The notes: generated from the letters alone by a model not told the origin. A stretch of 64,000 nt of DNA from Gentiana macrophylla (GCA_026214975.1 JAOBSW010001147.1:62001-126000), one strand, 5' to 3'. Positions 1 through 12,175 are shown, counted from the first letter of the stretch. A program made the numbers and translations.

Positions 1-1715
1 TTCTTGCATGGCTAGTATTCAATTTGGATCTTTCAAAGCTTCCTCTATCTCTTTTGGTTCAGTTTGAGATAGAAAACATGCTATCATAGAATCTAACTGA
101 TTTATTGTGCGAACTCCTTGATGAAAATCTCCAATAACATGTTCCTCAAGGTGATCTCTCATCCATTGATGTACTGGGTGTTGCATTAAGAGGTCTTTAT
201 TTTGATGAAGTGGTTCTTCATGAATTTCATCTTCTGGAATTTGATCTGCTTGAGTAGGATCAGTTTCATTTTGTATTGGTTGTTCAACTATAGGTTCAGT
301 TGTTTGAAACTAAGACTGATCTTGATTTGAAGATTCTGAAATCCTTAATCTTTCTAAATCAACAAAAACTGATTCTGGTAACTTTTGTAACTGAGGTTGA
401 GAAACTGGTTCTTGATTGTCTTCAATTGTATCACCAGTGAAGTTTGGTTCATCAAAAACCACATGTATGGATTCTTCATGCTTGAGTGTTCTTTTGTTCA
501 AAACTCTGAATTCTTCACCAACACTTGAATATCCTAAGAATATTCCTTCATCAGCTTTAGGTTGAAAAGTCTTAAGTTGATCCTTTCCATTATTGTGTAT
601 GTAGCATTTGCTTCCAAAGGCATGAAAATATGAAACATTTGGTTTTCTTCCATTCCATATTTCATAAGGTGTTTTCTCCAACCTTTTGTTTATGAGGGCT
701 CTGTTCTGAGTATAACAAGTTGTATTTATCGCTTCTGCCCAATATCTTTCAGGTAGCTTAGATTCACAGATTATTGTCCTTCCTGCTTCCTTGAGTGTTT
801 TGTTTCGTCTTTCAGCTACTCCATTTTGCTGATGTATTTTTGTAGCTACAAGTTGATGTAACACTCCAATTTCTTCACAATATTCAATGATTATATTGTT
901 GAGAAATTCAGTTTTTTTGTCAGATCTTATCTTGACAACTGTAACACTTTTCTGATTTTGAAGTTTCTTCATCAGTTCAGTGAGTTTTTGCTTGGTCTCA
1001 CTCTTCTTTGTCAAGAAAATTACCCATGTATACCTTGACTAATGATCAACCACTACCAATGTGTACTTCTTTCCACTATTACTGATATGTATAACTGGTC
1101 CAAACAAATCCATGTGTAGAATTTTCAATACTCTTGTTGTTGAATGCTGAGACTTGGTCTTGAAACTTGCTTTCACTTGCTTCCCTTTTTGACAAGCAGC
1201 GCACAAACTATCCTTTTTGTTTGAAATTTCTAGTAGTCCAATTACTAACCCTTTCTTGACCAGTAGATTGATGTCATCAAAATTAAGATGACTTAGTTTC
1301 TTGTGCCATAGCCAACTGATTTTTGATTTAGTATGCACAAGTATACAGGTCTCTGAAACAGCTGTTGACCAGTCCACAACGTACATGTTTTCTTTTCTTC
1401 TTCCAGCAAGAACTACTTGATAAGCTGTCTCACTTATGACAACACAAAATTCTTTGTCAAAAGTGACTTTGTAACACATGTCACAAAATTGGCTTGTACT
1501 GAGTAGGTTTTAGATGAGTCCTTCAACATATGATACATTCTTGATTGTGAGTCCATTTCTGACAAAGGTACCATAACCTCATGTATATCCAGGTCTGTCC
1601 TTACTTCCAAAGTTGACTTTTGGTCCATCTTTGGTAACAAAATCAATCAGATAGTCTTTGCTCCTTGTCATGTGTCTTGAGCAACCAATGTCAAAGTACC
1701 ATATTTCCTACAAAA
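1..1715 (-). pseudogene. Element C pol fragment: protease, GAG-pre-integrase, integrase
   Basis: Read on the minus strand, it begins near 1710 with the copia protease signature, where the expected Asp-Ser/Thr-Gly reads Asp-Ile-Gly before CSRHMT, so the protease site looks damaged. The GAG-pre-integrase zinc region follows (WHKKLSHLNF about 1310-1280, CAACQKGKQ about 1205-1180), then the integrase core with HMDLFGPV near 1110, and QQNGVAERRNKTLKEAGR near 835-785 holding the catalytic Glu. Two in-frame TAG stops, at 1039-1041 and 310-312, interrupt one continuous reading frame. The stretch 1-310 is the integrase-RT linker, with a GVRTINQLD-like segment. RT and RNase H must lie left of the window. 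A clear pseudogene. Confidence 0.85.
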
Positions 1716-2160
1716 CAAATTAATGAACTTTAGGTACCAAAATCTATTTGGGTCCACAATAGTCAGTTGTAAGTATAACTATTAGGATATTTCCATAAGG
1801 TCTCTTTGGAAATTGTTGCACTTCTTTTCATATATATAAGCTACACTCCCATAAAATCTGTTTCTAGATTGTACCTTATTTATATGCTCTCTCAAGTCCT
1901 AAACTGACTTCCAAAATGCTTTCTATCATTAAAAGCTGAATAATAACCATCATTCCGTTTGTACTGAGGTCTAAACTGACTTCTGTACTGAGGATTCTGC
2001 TGAGATCTCAAATGAGTTCTCTGCTGAGACTTGTGATAAGTCTGGTCTTGAATGACTGTTCTGTTCAGTTTTAGTAATAGGTTCAGAAAAGTTCCAATCA
2101 TCATCAGAAGGAAATAATCTATCTTTCCCCCTGAATGTGTGAATCTTTGAATAACATTCT
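1716..2160 (-). pseudogene. Element C gag C-terminal linker to protease
   Basis: The minus-strand translation holds GKDRLFPSDDDWNFSE (about 2130-2085), matching GKGRLYPSEDDWNITP of element A at the equivalent place, followed by a Gln/Ser/Arg-rich low-complexity stretch. It joins the gag body at 3406-5045 across a later insertion. The reading frame is broken by several stops near 1740-1900. It has no function of its own; it shows that the 2161-3405 block is an insertion. Confidence 0.65.
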
Positions 2161-3405
2161 TGTATTTTGGTAAAGATTCAATTTAAAAGCATTTCTAGGA
2201 TTTCGGAGTCACCACGGAATTACTATATGACTTACCAACAATATTTCCCCCAAGATACGAATTTTACACTTATAAAGGCAATTATCAAATTTTATCACAA
2301 AACTATTCTTTCGAATTATTTTCATGATCGTAGTCAAACTCAAACCACACCCGGTTTCCCACGATAAAGAATGAATTTAGATCCCTTAAAGAACTATAAT
2401 TTCATTCCATCTAGGTTTTTACCAAAGTTTCATTCCAATAAAACCCTAGATTCAATTCTTGTTTCCTAAAGTATCAATTAATTGGTACTTTTTTAGTCAC
2501 TAATTAATCGAATAATTTCTCTACGTAAAATCATGATTATTCCCCCTTTCGAGCTATTAATTTCGACAATCATACAAGAATAGCATACAAGAACCAATTT
2601 ATAAGCATCAACTTCATAAAACAAGGGAAAGATTGAGTTCTTACATCATATATTCATGTATGGGTTCCTCCTAATCCTAGAAACTGATATCTACTCACGT
2701 TACATATCAAAATTCCAAGATTCAATCATAAAATTCATACTTGGACAAGAAAAATAAATAAATAAGGAAAGGGAGAAAAGAGAGAGATAATAAACCGTCA
2801 AAGTATTGCATAAAATAATCCAACCTTGAAAAAGCTTCGTTCTTGAATTCTTAAAACCTAAAATCCTTGTTCTTGGGGATGGGAGAAGATGATCATGAAG
2901 GAGGGGATAGTAGTCGTTGTTTTTCTGATGAATAATGCGTCAAATCTGATTAACACGACTTAAAAGAATAAAAAGGGAATAATTACATCATATAATATAA
3001 GTTTCCATAATTAATTTAATCAAGAAAATCTTTTAAAAATCAAATATCTATCAATCTTAGACTCTTCTAGTGTGTGAGCTCCTCCTCTTCCATAGAATAT
3101 CATGCCAACTTGGGGAAATAACGTTGACAAAATTTCTACCAATCAAAACATTTCGTTGGCGAGGATTAGATTTCTGAAAACTATCACACCTTGGGTATGA
3201 CAGAGGCTGGTTTTTGAACTCTTCCACTTTAGCTTCGTTTTTTGGGCTCTTTTCTTCTAATCTCGAATCATCCTACAATAATTCAGACATGCGCAGTAAT
3301 CTAGCCCAAAAAGGATAAAACATCGTAAAATAAAGACACACAACACCGAATTGAGTCCAAAACATCTAGAATTATTCGACTTTTTAGGAACTTATCAGTA
3401 GATCT
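2161..3405 (-). mobile_element. Insertion in element C: gypsy-like LTR with a short internal tail
   Basis: This block interrupts otherwise continuous gag/protease sequence of element C and has no coding match. Read on the minus strand, a TGTCATACCC terminus at 3202 and an ...ATACA terminus at 2161 bound about 1042 bases that look like an LTR. Some 200 bases of AT-rich non-coding sequence at 3203-3405 would be the internal 3' end. TGTCATACCC is a start I associate with plant gypsy LTRs. A left target-duplication candidate is ATTCT (2156-2160); its right partner is imperfect, so insertion followed by deletion is likely. The right boundary is uncertain by some tens of bases. Confidence 0.45.
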
Positions 3406-5045
3406 GGCATTCGATCTGTCATCTCTGCTTCTTTGAGGTGCAGCTGTTTTACCTTTAGATTTACCTTTGTTATTAGGTGCAGCTGACTTCTTAGGAACCT
3501 AATGCTGAAACTGGGTTGATTTATTTTGAGCTGATTTTGCTGGTTCAGCATGCTTCTCAGTTTGAGAATTTTGTTCGGCTACAAATTTAATGTCAGTTCT
3601 GACATTAGATTCTTCAGCTTTACTAGTTCCTTCCTTTGAAGTTTGCTGAGTATCAAATCCTAAGCCAATTCTAGAACCATAAAGCTTTCTAGATTTGAAT
3701 CCAGTTGTAGAACTTGATTGAGATAGAGATTCAGCTGCAGCTACTGAAGTAGTAGGCTGAAATTGATAGTTTGCTTGATCAGTTTTTGTCAGTTTCAAGA
3801 TATTCAACTCAGTCATTAATCTTTCGACTTCCAGAATTAGAGATTCTTTCTCAGCTTGGATTGATTCATAACCAGCTTGTATTGTTACTAGATGATTCAT
3901 CAATTCATCTAGAGTTTCTTCCAATTCAATATTTTGAGGATTAGAGACAGCTGTTGAAGAACAAGCATTTTGTATGGAAACCTATGCTGAAGTATACTTA
4001 GAATTGGATTCACATGCCTCATTTGAATCTTCCATGTGAGCCATTAAATCTATGTCATCTGACAGTCTTTCAGTGCCAGCTTCATAGTCTGACTCATCAC
4101 CAGCTAATAATGCTCTTATTCCGGTTCTTCTTTGCTGAGTTCTCTTGTTTGCCAGTTCTGGATATTCAGCCTTGTAATGTCTAGGCTTTTTGCAGTTGAA
4201 ACACAAATACTCATCATCTTTCTTCCTTTCAGGAGTTTTCTTGATGTATTTTTTTGTAACTGGCTGGCCACTCTTCATTCTTCTGATTCTATTCCTTAAG
4301 AGTGCCATTTGTTCTTCCATTTCATCCAGTTGTTGAAGATTGCTAGCTGAGGTTTCCATATTATCATTAGCTACTGCAAGAGCTGTAGTCTTAGGCTCAT
4401 CAAGTGCTTTAATTGCAGCTGAGATAACTGTAAAATCTTCACTGAATTCATAGGATTTCAAATATGAGAAGATCTTGATAGTGTCCTCTTCATCAAGTCT
4501 TCTTGATTCTTCCATGGCAGTCACCTTCATTTTCCAACATGAGGGCAAAGCTTTCAAAATTCTGGTGTTGACTTTCTTCTTGGTATAGTCTATCTTGAGA
4601 AGTGCCAGTTCATTCATGATTGCACTGAATCTTGTCTCTATTTGTTCAATGGTTTCTCCAGGTTTCATCTTGAAGTCATGAAACTTTTGTTTGACGACTG
4701 AGATCTTGTTTCACTTGATAGAGTCAATTCCTTCACAAACTAGCTATAGTTTTTCCCACATTTCTTTGGCGGTTGTACATTCTTTGACTTTCAGGTACAT
4801 GTTGCTATCCAAGGTTCTGAGAATTATGTCCATTGCAACATTGTTCAGATTGTTCCTCTATCATTTGTCCACTCACTTTTAGGCTTGGGAACTCTGACTT
4901 GAGCACCACCATCAACTGTCTGCATGTGAGTGATTTGAATTGGTCCATCAATAAGTACATCCATCATTTCATCATGTGTGGCAGCATGAAAATCCTGCAA
5001 ACGACGTCTATATTCATCAAAACGGTCCATGTTGCATATGAGCAT
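3406..5045 (-). pseudogene. Element C gag (nucleocapsid) polyprotein, broken
   Basis: The Gag N-terminus is at about 5030-4845 (MDRFDEYRRRLQDFHAATHD), followed by a UBN2-type capsid region (4668-4330) with LKPGE..IETRFSAIMNEL-like composition, and a Lys/Asp-rich tail to 3406. The zinc knuckle at about 4205-4160 reads CFNCKKPRHYKAEYP: a CX2CX4HX4C box whose last Cys is Tyr and whose usual Gly before His is Arg, so it should not bind zinc normally. There is a frameshift between 4668 and 4845, and an in-frame TAG at 3982-3984. Gag would form virus-like particles in the cytoplasm; this copy cannot make a full-length product. Confidence 0.8.
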
Positions 5046-5210
5046 CTGTCTAGCATATTTATAGTTATCCAGGATGCAAGATTATGAAAACTGAGTTATG
5101 CAAGACTGGAAACTGAGAGGCTAAGCTTTCTCAGAAGATCAACTAAAGGGTATTTTCAGAACTGAATAACTAAATAGTTATTTGAGCAGACAATCTGGAA
5201 CAGAAAATCT

Positions 5211-5222
5211 GCTCTGATACCA
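5211..5222 (-). other. Primer binding site of element C (initiator Met tRNA)
   Basis: The minus strand reads TGGTATCAGAGC, complementary to the 3' end of plant initiator methionine tRNA, the usual copia primer. It lies two bases inside the LTR edge at 5225 and fixes the element orientation and the inner end of the 5' LTR. Confidence 0.85.
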
Positions 5223-6102
5223 ATTATTGGTCCCGTGAAAGGGCTGACACAAGTTTAAAAGGGGGATGAATAAACTTGTCCCCAAAAAGCTAAGATGTGA
5301 AAAAAATTAAGTTAAGTTAAAACTTGTGTGGAGTTGAGCTGAGTAAAAGTCTAACTAACTTATGCTTGACCTGAGTCAACCGGCAGCGGATATAAAGTTT
5401 AGCCTTTTTAAAACTGGTCTTGGTGTATCTATGAAAATGCTTGTATGCAAAACTGAATTTTGGTGAATGTCAATTTGTGTACTGTGTATGCAAATAACTG
5501 TGATTTAGTTTGCTCAGTATAACTCAAATAAAAACAATCACAAATATTGAAATGTAATTAACAGTAAGTAAATACATAAAGTAAGGCAAGAATTATAGAG
5601 GTTCCAGGTGGTGTAATCCTGCCAGACCTCTCTTCCCCTGTGATATGGAGGAAAATTCCACTAGAATGAGTTATCTGGTTACAAAAAGTCCTAAATTGAT
5701 AGTCCTTGAGTAATCCTTGCTTCACTAAATTAAAAACTATAGAACAGGTTGAATTGCTGCTCTGCAACTGCTTGAACACACACTGGTCCTTAGAGGGTTG
5801 TATAGCCTCTTCTCCAGCTACCACCACAAGCACAGTCTACCCTGACTGCAAATACAATTGTTCTTGGAAAATCCTTGACCAGATTGCTTCACAGTCTAAA
5901 CCTTTGATAAAATCAAAGTTGGGCTGAGGATCAAGTAAATGATTCTTGCTTGTGGTTCTTCAGAGTGTTGGATCTTGATTAAATCTTTGTAGCTTGAACA
6001 CTTGAAGAAATCTAGATATGATCTTGTTGAGCACAAAATTGATAGCAATTCAGATGAACAAAACTTGATCTCAAAATGCTTGCAAACTTGTAATCTTGTT
6101 CT

Positions 6103-8005
6103 TGTAGTTTGTTGTATTTTAAATAATAGGGTGTGCTCTAAAACAATTAATCACATGCTTTCGTGCAAGTGGGAGATTGTTAGGTGTGATGCCCGAAAGA
6201 CAATTTTTGTAATTGTTTTATTTAATAAATGAATTGACATTATTACTCATATTTATTATTCTCATAATCACCGATGTGACAATAGTATTTACACTACAGA
6301 AAACCCTAAGTATATCGTTTATGTAATCACTTAACTCAGTGTATGGTATATACACATGAGGATTGAGTTAGTGAAGATGTACTTAAAATACAATTAGCCC
6401 GTAGTGAAGTTAATCGAGTATCGGGTCTCTCCTTTAACGTGCTATTAATGCGCCCGAACACAGTTGGTGTGATTGTCTTATCCGGACTTTCGGTTAAGAG
6501 AACCTAATGGGGCATTTATATATGATAGATATATCATATAGAAATTTGGACCGATTTGATTAGAGTTCACGATATAATTCCGTAATCGAGAAGTCTTATC
6601 GAATCAATGGATGATCATATTTATGGATATATCTTAATCTGAGGTGATCACGATCAAGCGCTTGAATCGATTATGAAGTTTGACTTGACGGTTAAGGATT
6701 ACACCGAGTCCGTGGTGCGAATTACCCCATCTTGGCATTGTCTTTGGATTGAGTGAGTAGTACGTGTTATCACAGATCACGGAATCCATTCCTTCCATTT
6801 ATGGAAGTAGATAAACGATTCCCTTATTTGTTAATCCTAGAAAGCGATCGATCGCGCGAGTTCATATCACATCGATTGATCACCGGTGAGTTGTATGAAT
6901 TAATTGATCACTAGGGGTTAATGGTAAATAAGGATAAGAGGTTCTAAAAAAGGGTTAACGGTAACTTCCCGATTTAGAATGAGCGATCTATGGAGGATTA
7001 ATCCATATGTAATGATTATATCAATGGACGCTTATTATTATTCTCGTGAGGAGATAAATATAATCTCATAATCGGAGGAGTGCGATCACGGGATTATGGT
7101 GGCATATTCTGTGATTGATTTATCGAATATAATTATTCTATAATTATTTATTTGATTTATCGGAGTCGCGATTATTAGTCCATGGTCCCCGACGTGCCTC
7201 CTAATATAGCATAGCTATTCTCGGACGTCGAATCCTAATAATATTAATTTAGTTCTTATTGGACTTTATTAAACGATATGTGAATTAATTGTTTAGTGGA
7301 CTATTAAATTAGTTGGGCTAAATAATTAAATATGTGGGAAAGACATTTTCCATAATCTTGGCCCAAAAATTGTGTTATAGTCGAAATTATTGTGACTAGG
7401 TCACAAGAGGTAAATTTCGACCCCAAGGCATGTTTAATGAACAAGAAATTAGTTTTCTTGTGATTAATAAGACATGTGCATAAAATATTTATTGGATAAA
7501 TATTTATGGTAAGAAATAAAGATAAAGATTATTCTAGATTTGTTCTAGAATATTTTGGGATTATCTTTTATTTAATAGGATTATCATAATTGATTTTGTA
7601 TTAATTATAAAATCCTTGGGGCTTAAGTTTTACTCTCCTATATAAAGAGAGTTCTCCAAGCCAAAGAACACACTACAATTTTAGACTTCTACCTCTTAGA
7701 GGTGAAGGAAAATTTCGACCAAGGGTATAAGGGAAAATCTTTGAGATTTTTCCGGGTAGCATATCGGAAGGGTTCGAGTCGAGAATTTCCTTCCACCGGG
7801 AGTTGCTTGGATCACACGTACGGAAGATCGTGGTGCTCTTCACGCTTTCCTTCGTTCATCCTATTGCGGTTCTTCAACTTGGATTTTGAGATCCAAGAGG
7901 TATGTTCTACAACCCCCTTGTAGATATAGATCTAGTTATTTTATTACGTGTAGTTTATAGATCTAGATCCATAAATCGTTTCCGCTGCGGATGATATTAC
8001 TAACA
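6103..8005 (+). mobile_element. Element H: copia LTR with 75 bases of internal 3' end
   Basis: Inserted in the C LTR. It begins TGTAGTTTG, has 75 bases of non-LTR sequence ending in the polypurine tract AAGTGGGAGAT (6167-6177), then a complete LTR. GTTCT flanks both ends (6098-6102 and 8006-8010), and removing the insert plus one GTTCT restores C LTR sequence comparable to A. The simplest reading is a full copia insertion that lost everything between the first bases of its 5' LTR and the end of the internal region. Confidence 0.6.
6178..8005 (+). repeat. Element H 3' LTR (TGTTAGG...CTAACA)
   Basis: An 1828-base LTR with TG/CA termini, preceded by a purine-rich tract. A TATA box CTATATAAAG at 7638-7647 sits above a transcript leader starting near 7670. 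The last 30 bases (tccgctgcgg...taaca) resemble the end of the B LTRs, so H and B may be distant relatives. It contains no ORF of note; 7702-7923 is leader sequence, not a gene. Confidence 0.7.
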
Positions 8006-8954
8006 GTTCTTGTGTGTTTGATCCTTGATCCAAGTCCTCTATTTATAGTGTGAGATCCAACGTTCATCTTGTTTGAAATTTGAATCCTTTAGATATCAAC
8101 GGCTAGTTGACATATTTCAGTGACCGTTCTGAAATGACAGTCCTTCATCCAATGAGAATGATTGATTTGCAACGGTTGAATTTTCTTTCAGCTTTTTGGA
8201 TGTCTCTTAGCTCTAAAACTGAGTTGTTTATAAATGGTCAATTTTAAGCTTCTGAAAACTGAGTGAGTAAGTTTTTTTGTTTAGAGCATTAACTGAGTTT
8301 TTACTCTTCTTCAAAACTTAATACTCTATTGTCCATCTGATTTGTATTGACTTAATCAGAGTACACCATATCTTATAAATCATCTAAGATATCGTTGTCC
8401 TTATGTATCTTAGGTCTTGATACAAGATCCACAAAGTAAGTTCAGGTCATCACAGTCTTGCCTGAATTCTAACCTTATAGTCTTGGCTTTGGTCTTCATA
8501 AACTGAGTTTGAAGCCTCAGTTCTTCATTCTTCAATAACTGAGTCTGTGTCCCTCAGTTCTTCATTTACTGAGTTTGTTACCTCGGTATACCCGCTTCTA
8601 GATAAGCCAATCGAGTCTGTGTCCTCAAATGAACTTACCTTCTTTGATTCGAGTAAAATTCAGTTTTCGACTCTGAGTAACATTTTCAATTTTGTTGTGA
8701 GTTATCAGTTTCTCTGATGTGTAATCCCAGTTTTCTAGATGATTTTTCAGTTTTACGACTCTCTAATTATTACAGTACTTGTCTGATTTAACTTATACAT
8801 AGATCTGACTCTAATAAAGCCTATACATAATATTTATAGACATCTTTTAGCTCTTCACTATAACAGCTAGTTTCAGCACTTCATCAATGAGGTGTAATCA
8901 ACCAAATAAACAAATAAGATAATCATCATCAAAACTCAAATTTTATTTCTAGCA

Positions 8955-9735
8955 CTCCCAATATTATAATGATGGTGATGAGCCCTTGTTCGGATCCAAC
9001 AGATCAGCCCAGTCGAGAGTTTACCTACCTTGGGTATATCGTTATTATCGAGATATGAGATCTTATGAATATTTGGGTTACGACTCGACATCTTGCGGTG
9101 ATCGGCCCACGTCAGGACCGTCTGATTTTAAAGACAAGGGCTGCTATCACGTAGAGATGTGAGCTGTCAAAGAGTTGACTAGTCAACCAATGGAAGCCAC
9201 ATGAGATGCGACCCGTAAGCGAACCTATCTTTCGAAATTGACCCGGTCGATCGGCCCACGTCGGGGATCGAGTCAATTAGATTGGATTCCATCCGCTAAA
9301 GAATTTTGGATAATTCTTGAAAGTCAATTGGGAATAGTTGACTAGTGGGAGCAAAATCATAAACCAAAATACCATTTTGATTTTGCATGTATAAACAACA
9401 ACACTATTTTATTTTTATTTTAGGTTGTAGTATTTTAGCAAACTTTTTTTATATTTTTTATTCTCGATTAGTAAAACCAAATTATGACTGTTACCTTTTG
9501 AGAAATGTTCTCATATATGGTTAAGTAAATTTTAATCCTTTTAAAAAAATAAGCAATGACACGAGCAACCCCGTTATAGTAGTTAGAGACAATGAGACTA
9601 CATATTTGATGGAGTGCTCCAAGACTTTAATTATTAATGAAAATGGAAGCTAATGATGTGATTAAATCACTTGAAATAAGTTTCAACAAATTAATCATAC
9701 ATTGATACGATCCAATATGATCATTCCGGCATACG
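8955..9735 (+). mobile_element. Element D, left piece: copia internal sequence homologous to B
   Basis: It matches 53768-54530 of element B over most of its length, for example the shared stretches ctcccaatattataa, gttcggatccaac and agcaatgacacgagcaa. No intact reading frame is visible and I cannot assign a protein domain; it precedes integrase-like sequence in B. It ends where Athila-like F begins at 9736. D and B are separate copies of the same copia family, D being older and more fragmented. Confidence 0.65.
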
Positions 9736-10025
9736 TGATGACGGTCGATTTGTACCCATTATTCTGCAATCTTTACCCTTGATTTTGATGTAAAATAACC
9801 TTAAGAGAGTGATAATAAGTCGTTAAGTGCCTAATTTAGATATACCCCGTGTTACGATTTATTATTATGCATTTCGGTAATTTATCAAGTATTTGGTATT
9901 ACAAACTATGTTTTTGTATGATAAATACTGATGAGCATTATGGACGGACTACGGAGAAGGAATTAAAGATCCAGGACAAGGCAGATCCGGCCAGAAGATA
10001 GAAGGCGGAGCCCAAAAGCGGTGGA

Positions 10026-10061
10026 GGCTCGGTCGACCGAGCCAACTATTCGGTCGACCGA
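10026..10061 (+). promoter_or_regulatory. Palindrome pair in the F LTR, upstream of TATA
   Basis: GGCTCGGTCGACCGAGCC (10026-10043) is a perfect 18-base palindrome. TCGGTCGACCGA (10050-10061) is a perfect 12-base palindrome six bases later. The pair sits about 100 bases above the TATA box. The function is unknown; binding site, RNA dimer loop or hairpin are all possible. Confidence 0.7.
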
Positions 10062-10581
10062 GTGGACTTAAAAGCCCAACAGAGTCCAAAGACACTACTT
10101 AAGTCGGTTAGGGTTTGGGAATCCGATCCTTAGTCGGTTTCTAAGTCGGTTTTGAGCTCTATATAAACACATTGTCATTAGTATTATTTATTCATTCATA
10201 CATTGATTCAATCATTCATAAAAGAGCACAATAAATCGAGAGTTTTTCAGCAAGTTAGGGCTGCAACAATGTAAGCCCTTAAATCTTCATGTTTTATTTT
10301 TAAGTAATTAATTCTTCCAATTACGTTCTTATCATTTGAATTAATTAAACATAGCTAGATGATGTGATTCTTGGCTATGACGTCAGGTGGTGGTGACACA
10401 CTTGTCAATGAGGATCCCATGACCTACGTCATAATCTAGATTTATTCATGACTCTATTTGATTTAATTAATGTGTATCTATGATAGTTTATATAAGTGAT
10501 GTATGAATTCTTTGTTTAAACTGCTCGTATAAGGAAACACTGAGAGGTTATTTCTAGGATGTAATTAGGGTTGAATTCGTC

Positions 10582-10637
10582 CGGGTGACCGAACAGAGTC
10601 GTTCGGTAGACCGAGCCACTTCACTCGGTCGGCCGAG
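10582..10637 (+). promoter_or_regulatory. Degenerate palindrome cluster in the F LTR, downstream of TATA
   Basis: Three copies of the same motif: CGGGTGACCGA (10582-10592), TTCGGTAGACCGAG (10602-10615) and CTCGGTCGGCCGAG (10624-10637). In LTR copy 2 only the first remains, because about 70 bases are missing there. Confidence 0.6.
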
Positions 10638-11448
10638 CCCTAATCTCATCGATTAAGTCCGCCACGTCTTTATGGTGGGTTTAACCTAGTTGAATTTACT
10701 TTCTCAGTAGGTGTGGCTACGGCTACGTTGCTCGTCAGTTTTTCACTAGCGTATTATTAGGAAATACCAATATAAGACGTCTAGTTCGGCTCATGAACGA
10801 TCTTTCGGGACTTTCAGCAAGGTCTAGATTAGTTTTGTATTAGGGAATTGTCGACACCTAGTCATACGTAAATCGTAGATTAACAAGAAACTAACCAAGT
10901 AATTGTTAATAGGACGAGGGCTTGAGCGATCGTTTAGGAAGTACGCCTAACCATAGGAATGTTGCCTAAGCGAGGTGTACGGTTAATATCGGCATCCTTA
11001 GAGTAATAAGCGTGTGAGTTATATGAGATGGAAACCCAAAAGGTGAAGTCACGTAACAATACCATAGTGATCTAGTAACCTACCCGGTGCTAAGTCAAGT
11101 TAAGGGGATGACTCCCGTAGCCAATTAAATATGAATATAGCCAGATTGACAGTTAATGAGTTAGGTCATCTTATATAAGTTGTCTTGGTCCAAACGATAA
11201 CGTTGGTAATTGGTGTCTTTTTAGTTTGAGTTTGTTTATCTTATTTTGTCTTTTATGTTGGTCTTAGACTGTTGTCCAATAACGAATTAGGTAAGTTAAT
11301 TATTTAAACCTAGGGTCCACATTTTGATTCCCTGAGGGATCGACCTTGATTCACCATCACTATGCTACGATGTACCTAGTGCTATTTCTAGTATTTGGTG
11401 GTCAAGTAAAATAAATTTATAACCTGATCAGACCGCAATCAAGTTTTT

Positions 11449-11466
11449 TGGCGCCGTTGCCGGGGA
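11449..11466 (+). other. Primer binding site of F (Asp tRNA), copy 1
   Basis: TGGCGCCGTTGCCGGGGA is complementary to the 3' end of plant tRNA-Asp, the primer usual for Athila-type elements. It lies seven bases after the LTR end. Confidence 0.85.
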
Positions 11467-11615
11467 ATCAATGGCCCAATGATTGTTTAAATAATTATTT
11501 TTATCTACTTCGTTCTTTCTTTATTGTTTTTAGTTGAATTATTTATTTTTCTTTTGACGAATTATCTGTACTTGTATGCTGTTAAAGGATTAGAGCAGGA
11601 ATGGGGAAGATATTT

Positions 11616-11652
11616 GTTCGGTCGACCGAACGTATGTACTCGGTCGACCGAG
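11616..11652 (+). promoter_or_regulatory. Palindrome pair in the F leader
   Basis: GTTCGGTCGACCGAAC (11616-11631) and CTCGGTCGACCGAG (11639-11652), both perfect palindromes, lie 150-200 bases after the primer site, where retroviral genomes carry dimerisation and packaging signals. The same pair recurs at 18097-18134 with one inserted C and one G-to-A change. Confidence 0.7.
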
Positions 11653-11844
11653 CCTGTTCCAGCTTTAATTTTATATACAGTGTCGTTTCCCCAGTATTCT
11701 GTTTCCCCCTGTTTGTAGGTTGTAAGTTTGACAACAGTATGAGCAATCATACTGTTTGTCAATTTACTAATTGTTTATTGTTTTTCAAATATTGCAGATA
11801 ATTCGAAGTAAATCACTCACTTAACCTGCTCAAGATCAGCAAAA

Positions 11845-12175
11845 ATGTCATCAAATGATTTTATCAAAGGCCAAGAAGAAGTCAAGGTTTACTGAACCAA
11901 AACTACACCTAAAAGCCGTTAACACCAAAGCTCATGGAAAGGATAGAAAAGATGAAAGCGAAAATCCGAGAGGCAAGGAAATCGAGGAGGCTAAAAAGCC
12001 TATTGGCAAAGAGGTATGTCTATTTGAATCCGGAGGAAATTTCTTCGGATACCGATTCGATTTTTTAGATTATGATGATTACATGTCCGAGATAGAATCG
12101 AGTCGAGAGGTAGCGTAGCTATGGAGAGCCCTATTGTCATACATTACAGAGGCGAAATATTAATTAAAGACGAGT
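11845..12175 (+). pseudogene. Element F leader ORF (N-terminal part of a protease polyprotein)
   Basis: It starts at the ATG of MSSNDFIKGQEEVKV (11845). In this copy a one-base change gives a stop after 16 codons, but the sequence continues in another frame through a Lys/Glu-rich segment (KAHGKDRKDESENPRGKEIE) to an acidic stretch DFLDYDDYMSEIES ending near 12118. The second copy at 18324 keeps the early frame open. Comparing the copies suggests the parent read through into the protease below as one protein of about 290 residues. I recognise no domain in this part; it stands where gag should be but has no capsid or zinc-knuckle features. Confidence 0.55.

Larger units (their letters stand above)
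1..8954 (-). mobile_element. Element C: Sirevirus-like Ty1/copia retrotransposon, 3' end outside window
   Basis: On the minus strand the order is 5' LTR, Met-tRNA primer site, gag, protease and integrase, running off the left edge before reverse transcriptase. This is the copia order (integrase before RT), and the proteins resemble those of element A in this window. The element holds two later insertions: a gypsy-like LTR piece in the gag/protease junction and copia LTR piece H inside its own LTR. Every coding block carries stops or frameshifts, so the copy is dead. At 8955 the sequence changes to one shared with element B, which marks the outer LTR edge. The matching target duplication would lie left of the window. 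Confidence 0.85.
5225..8954 (-). repeat. Element C 5' LTR, split by insertion H
   Basis: It runs from next to the primer site to the change of sequence at 8954. Comparison with the A LTR shows the same plan: an opening ...TTGGTCCC-like edge, a gtggtgtaatcc block, a CTATTTATAG box (8039-8048, TATA box CTATAAATAG on the minus strand) and a catcatcaaaa ending. The inner terminus reads TATTGG instead of the expected TGTTGG, a point change in the terminal dinucleotide. Subtracting 6103-8010 leaves about 1.8 kb of LTR. Confidence 0.7.
9736..11441 (+). repeat. Element F LTR, copy 1
   Basis: It starts TGATGACGGTCG and ends GCAATCA, one short spacer before the primer site. A TATA box CTATATAAAC is at 10159-10168. 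Two sets of GGTCGACC-type palindromes lie within it, one about 100 bases above the TATA box and one downstream (10582-10637). The match to copy 2 is close along the whole length apart from small indels, so duplication was relatively recent. Confidence 0.85.

Noticed and set aside
7702..7923. ORF of 73 codons in the H LTR
   Set aside because: Falls in the transcript leader after the TATA box at 7638; no domain and no support as gene.
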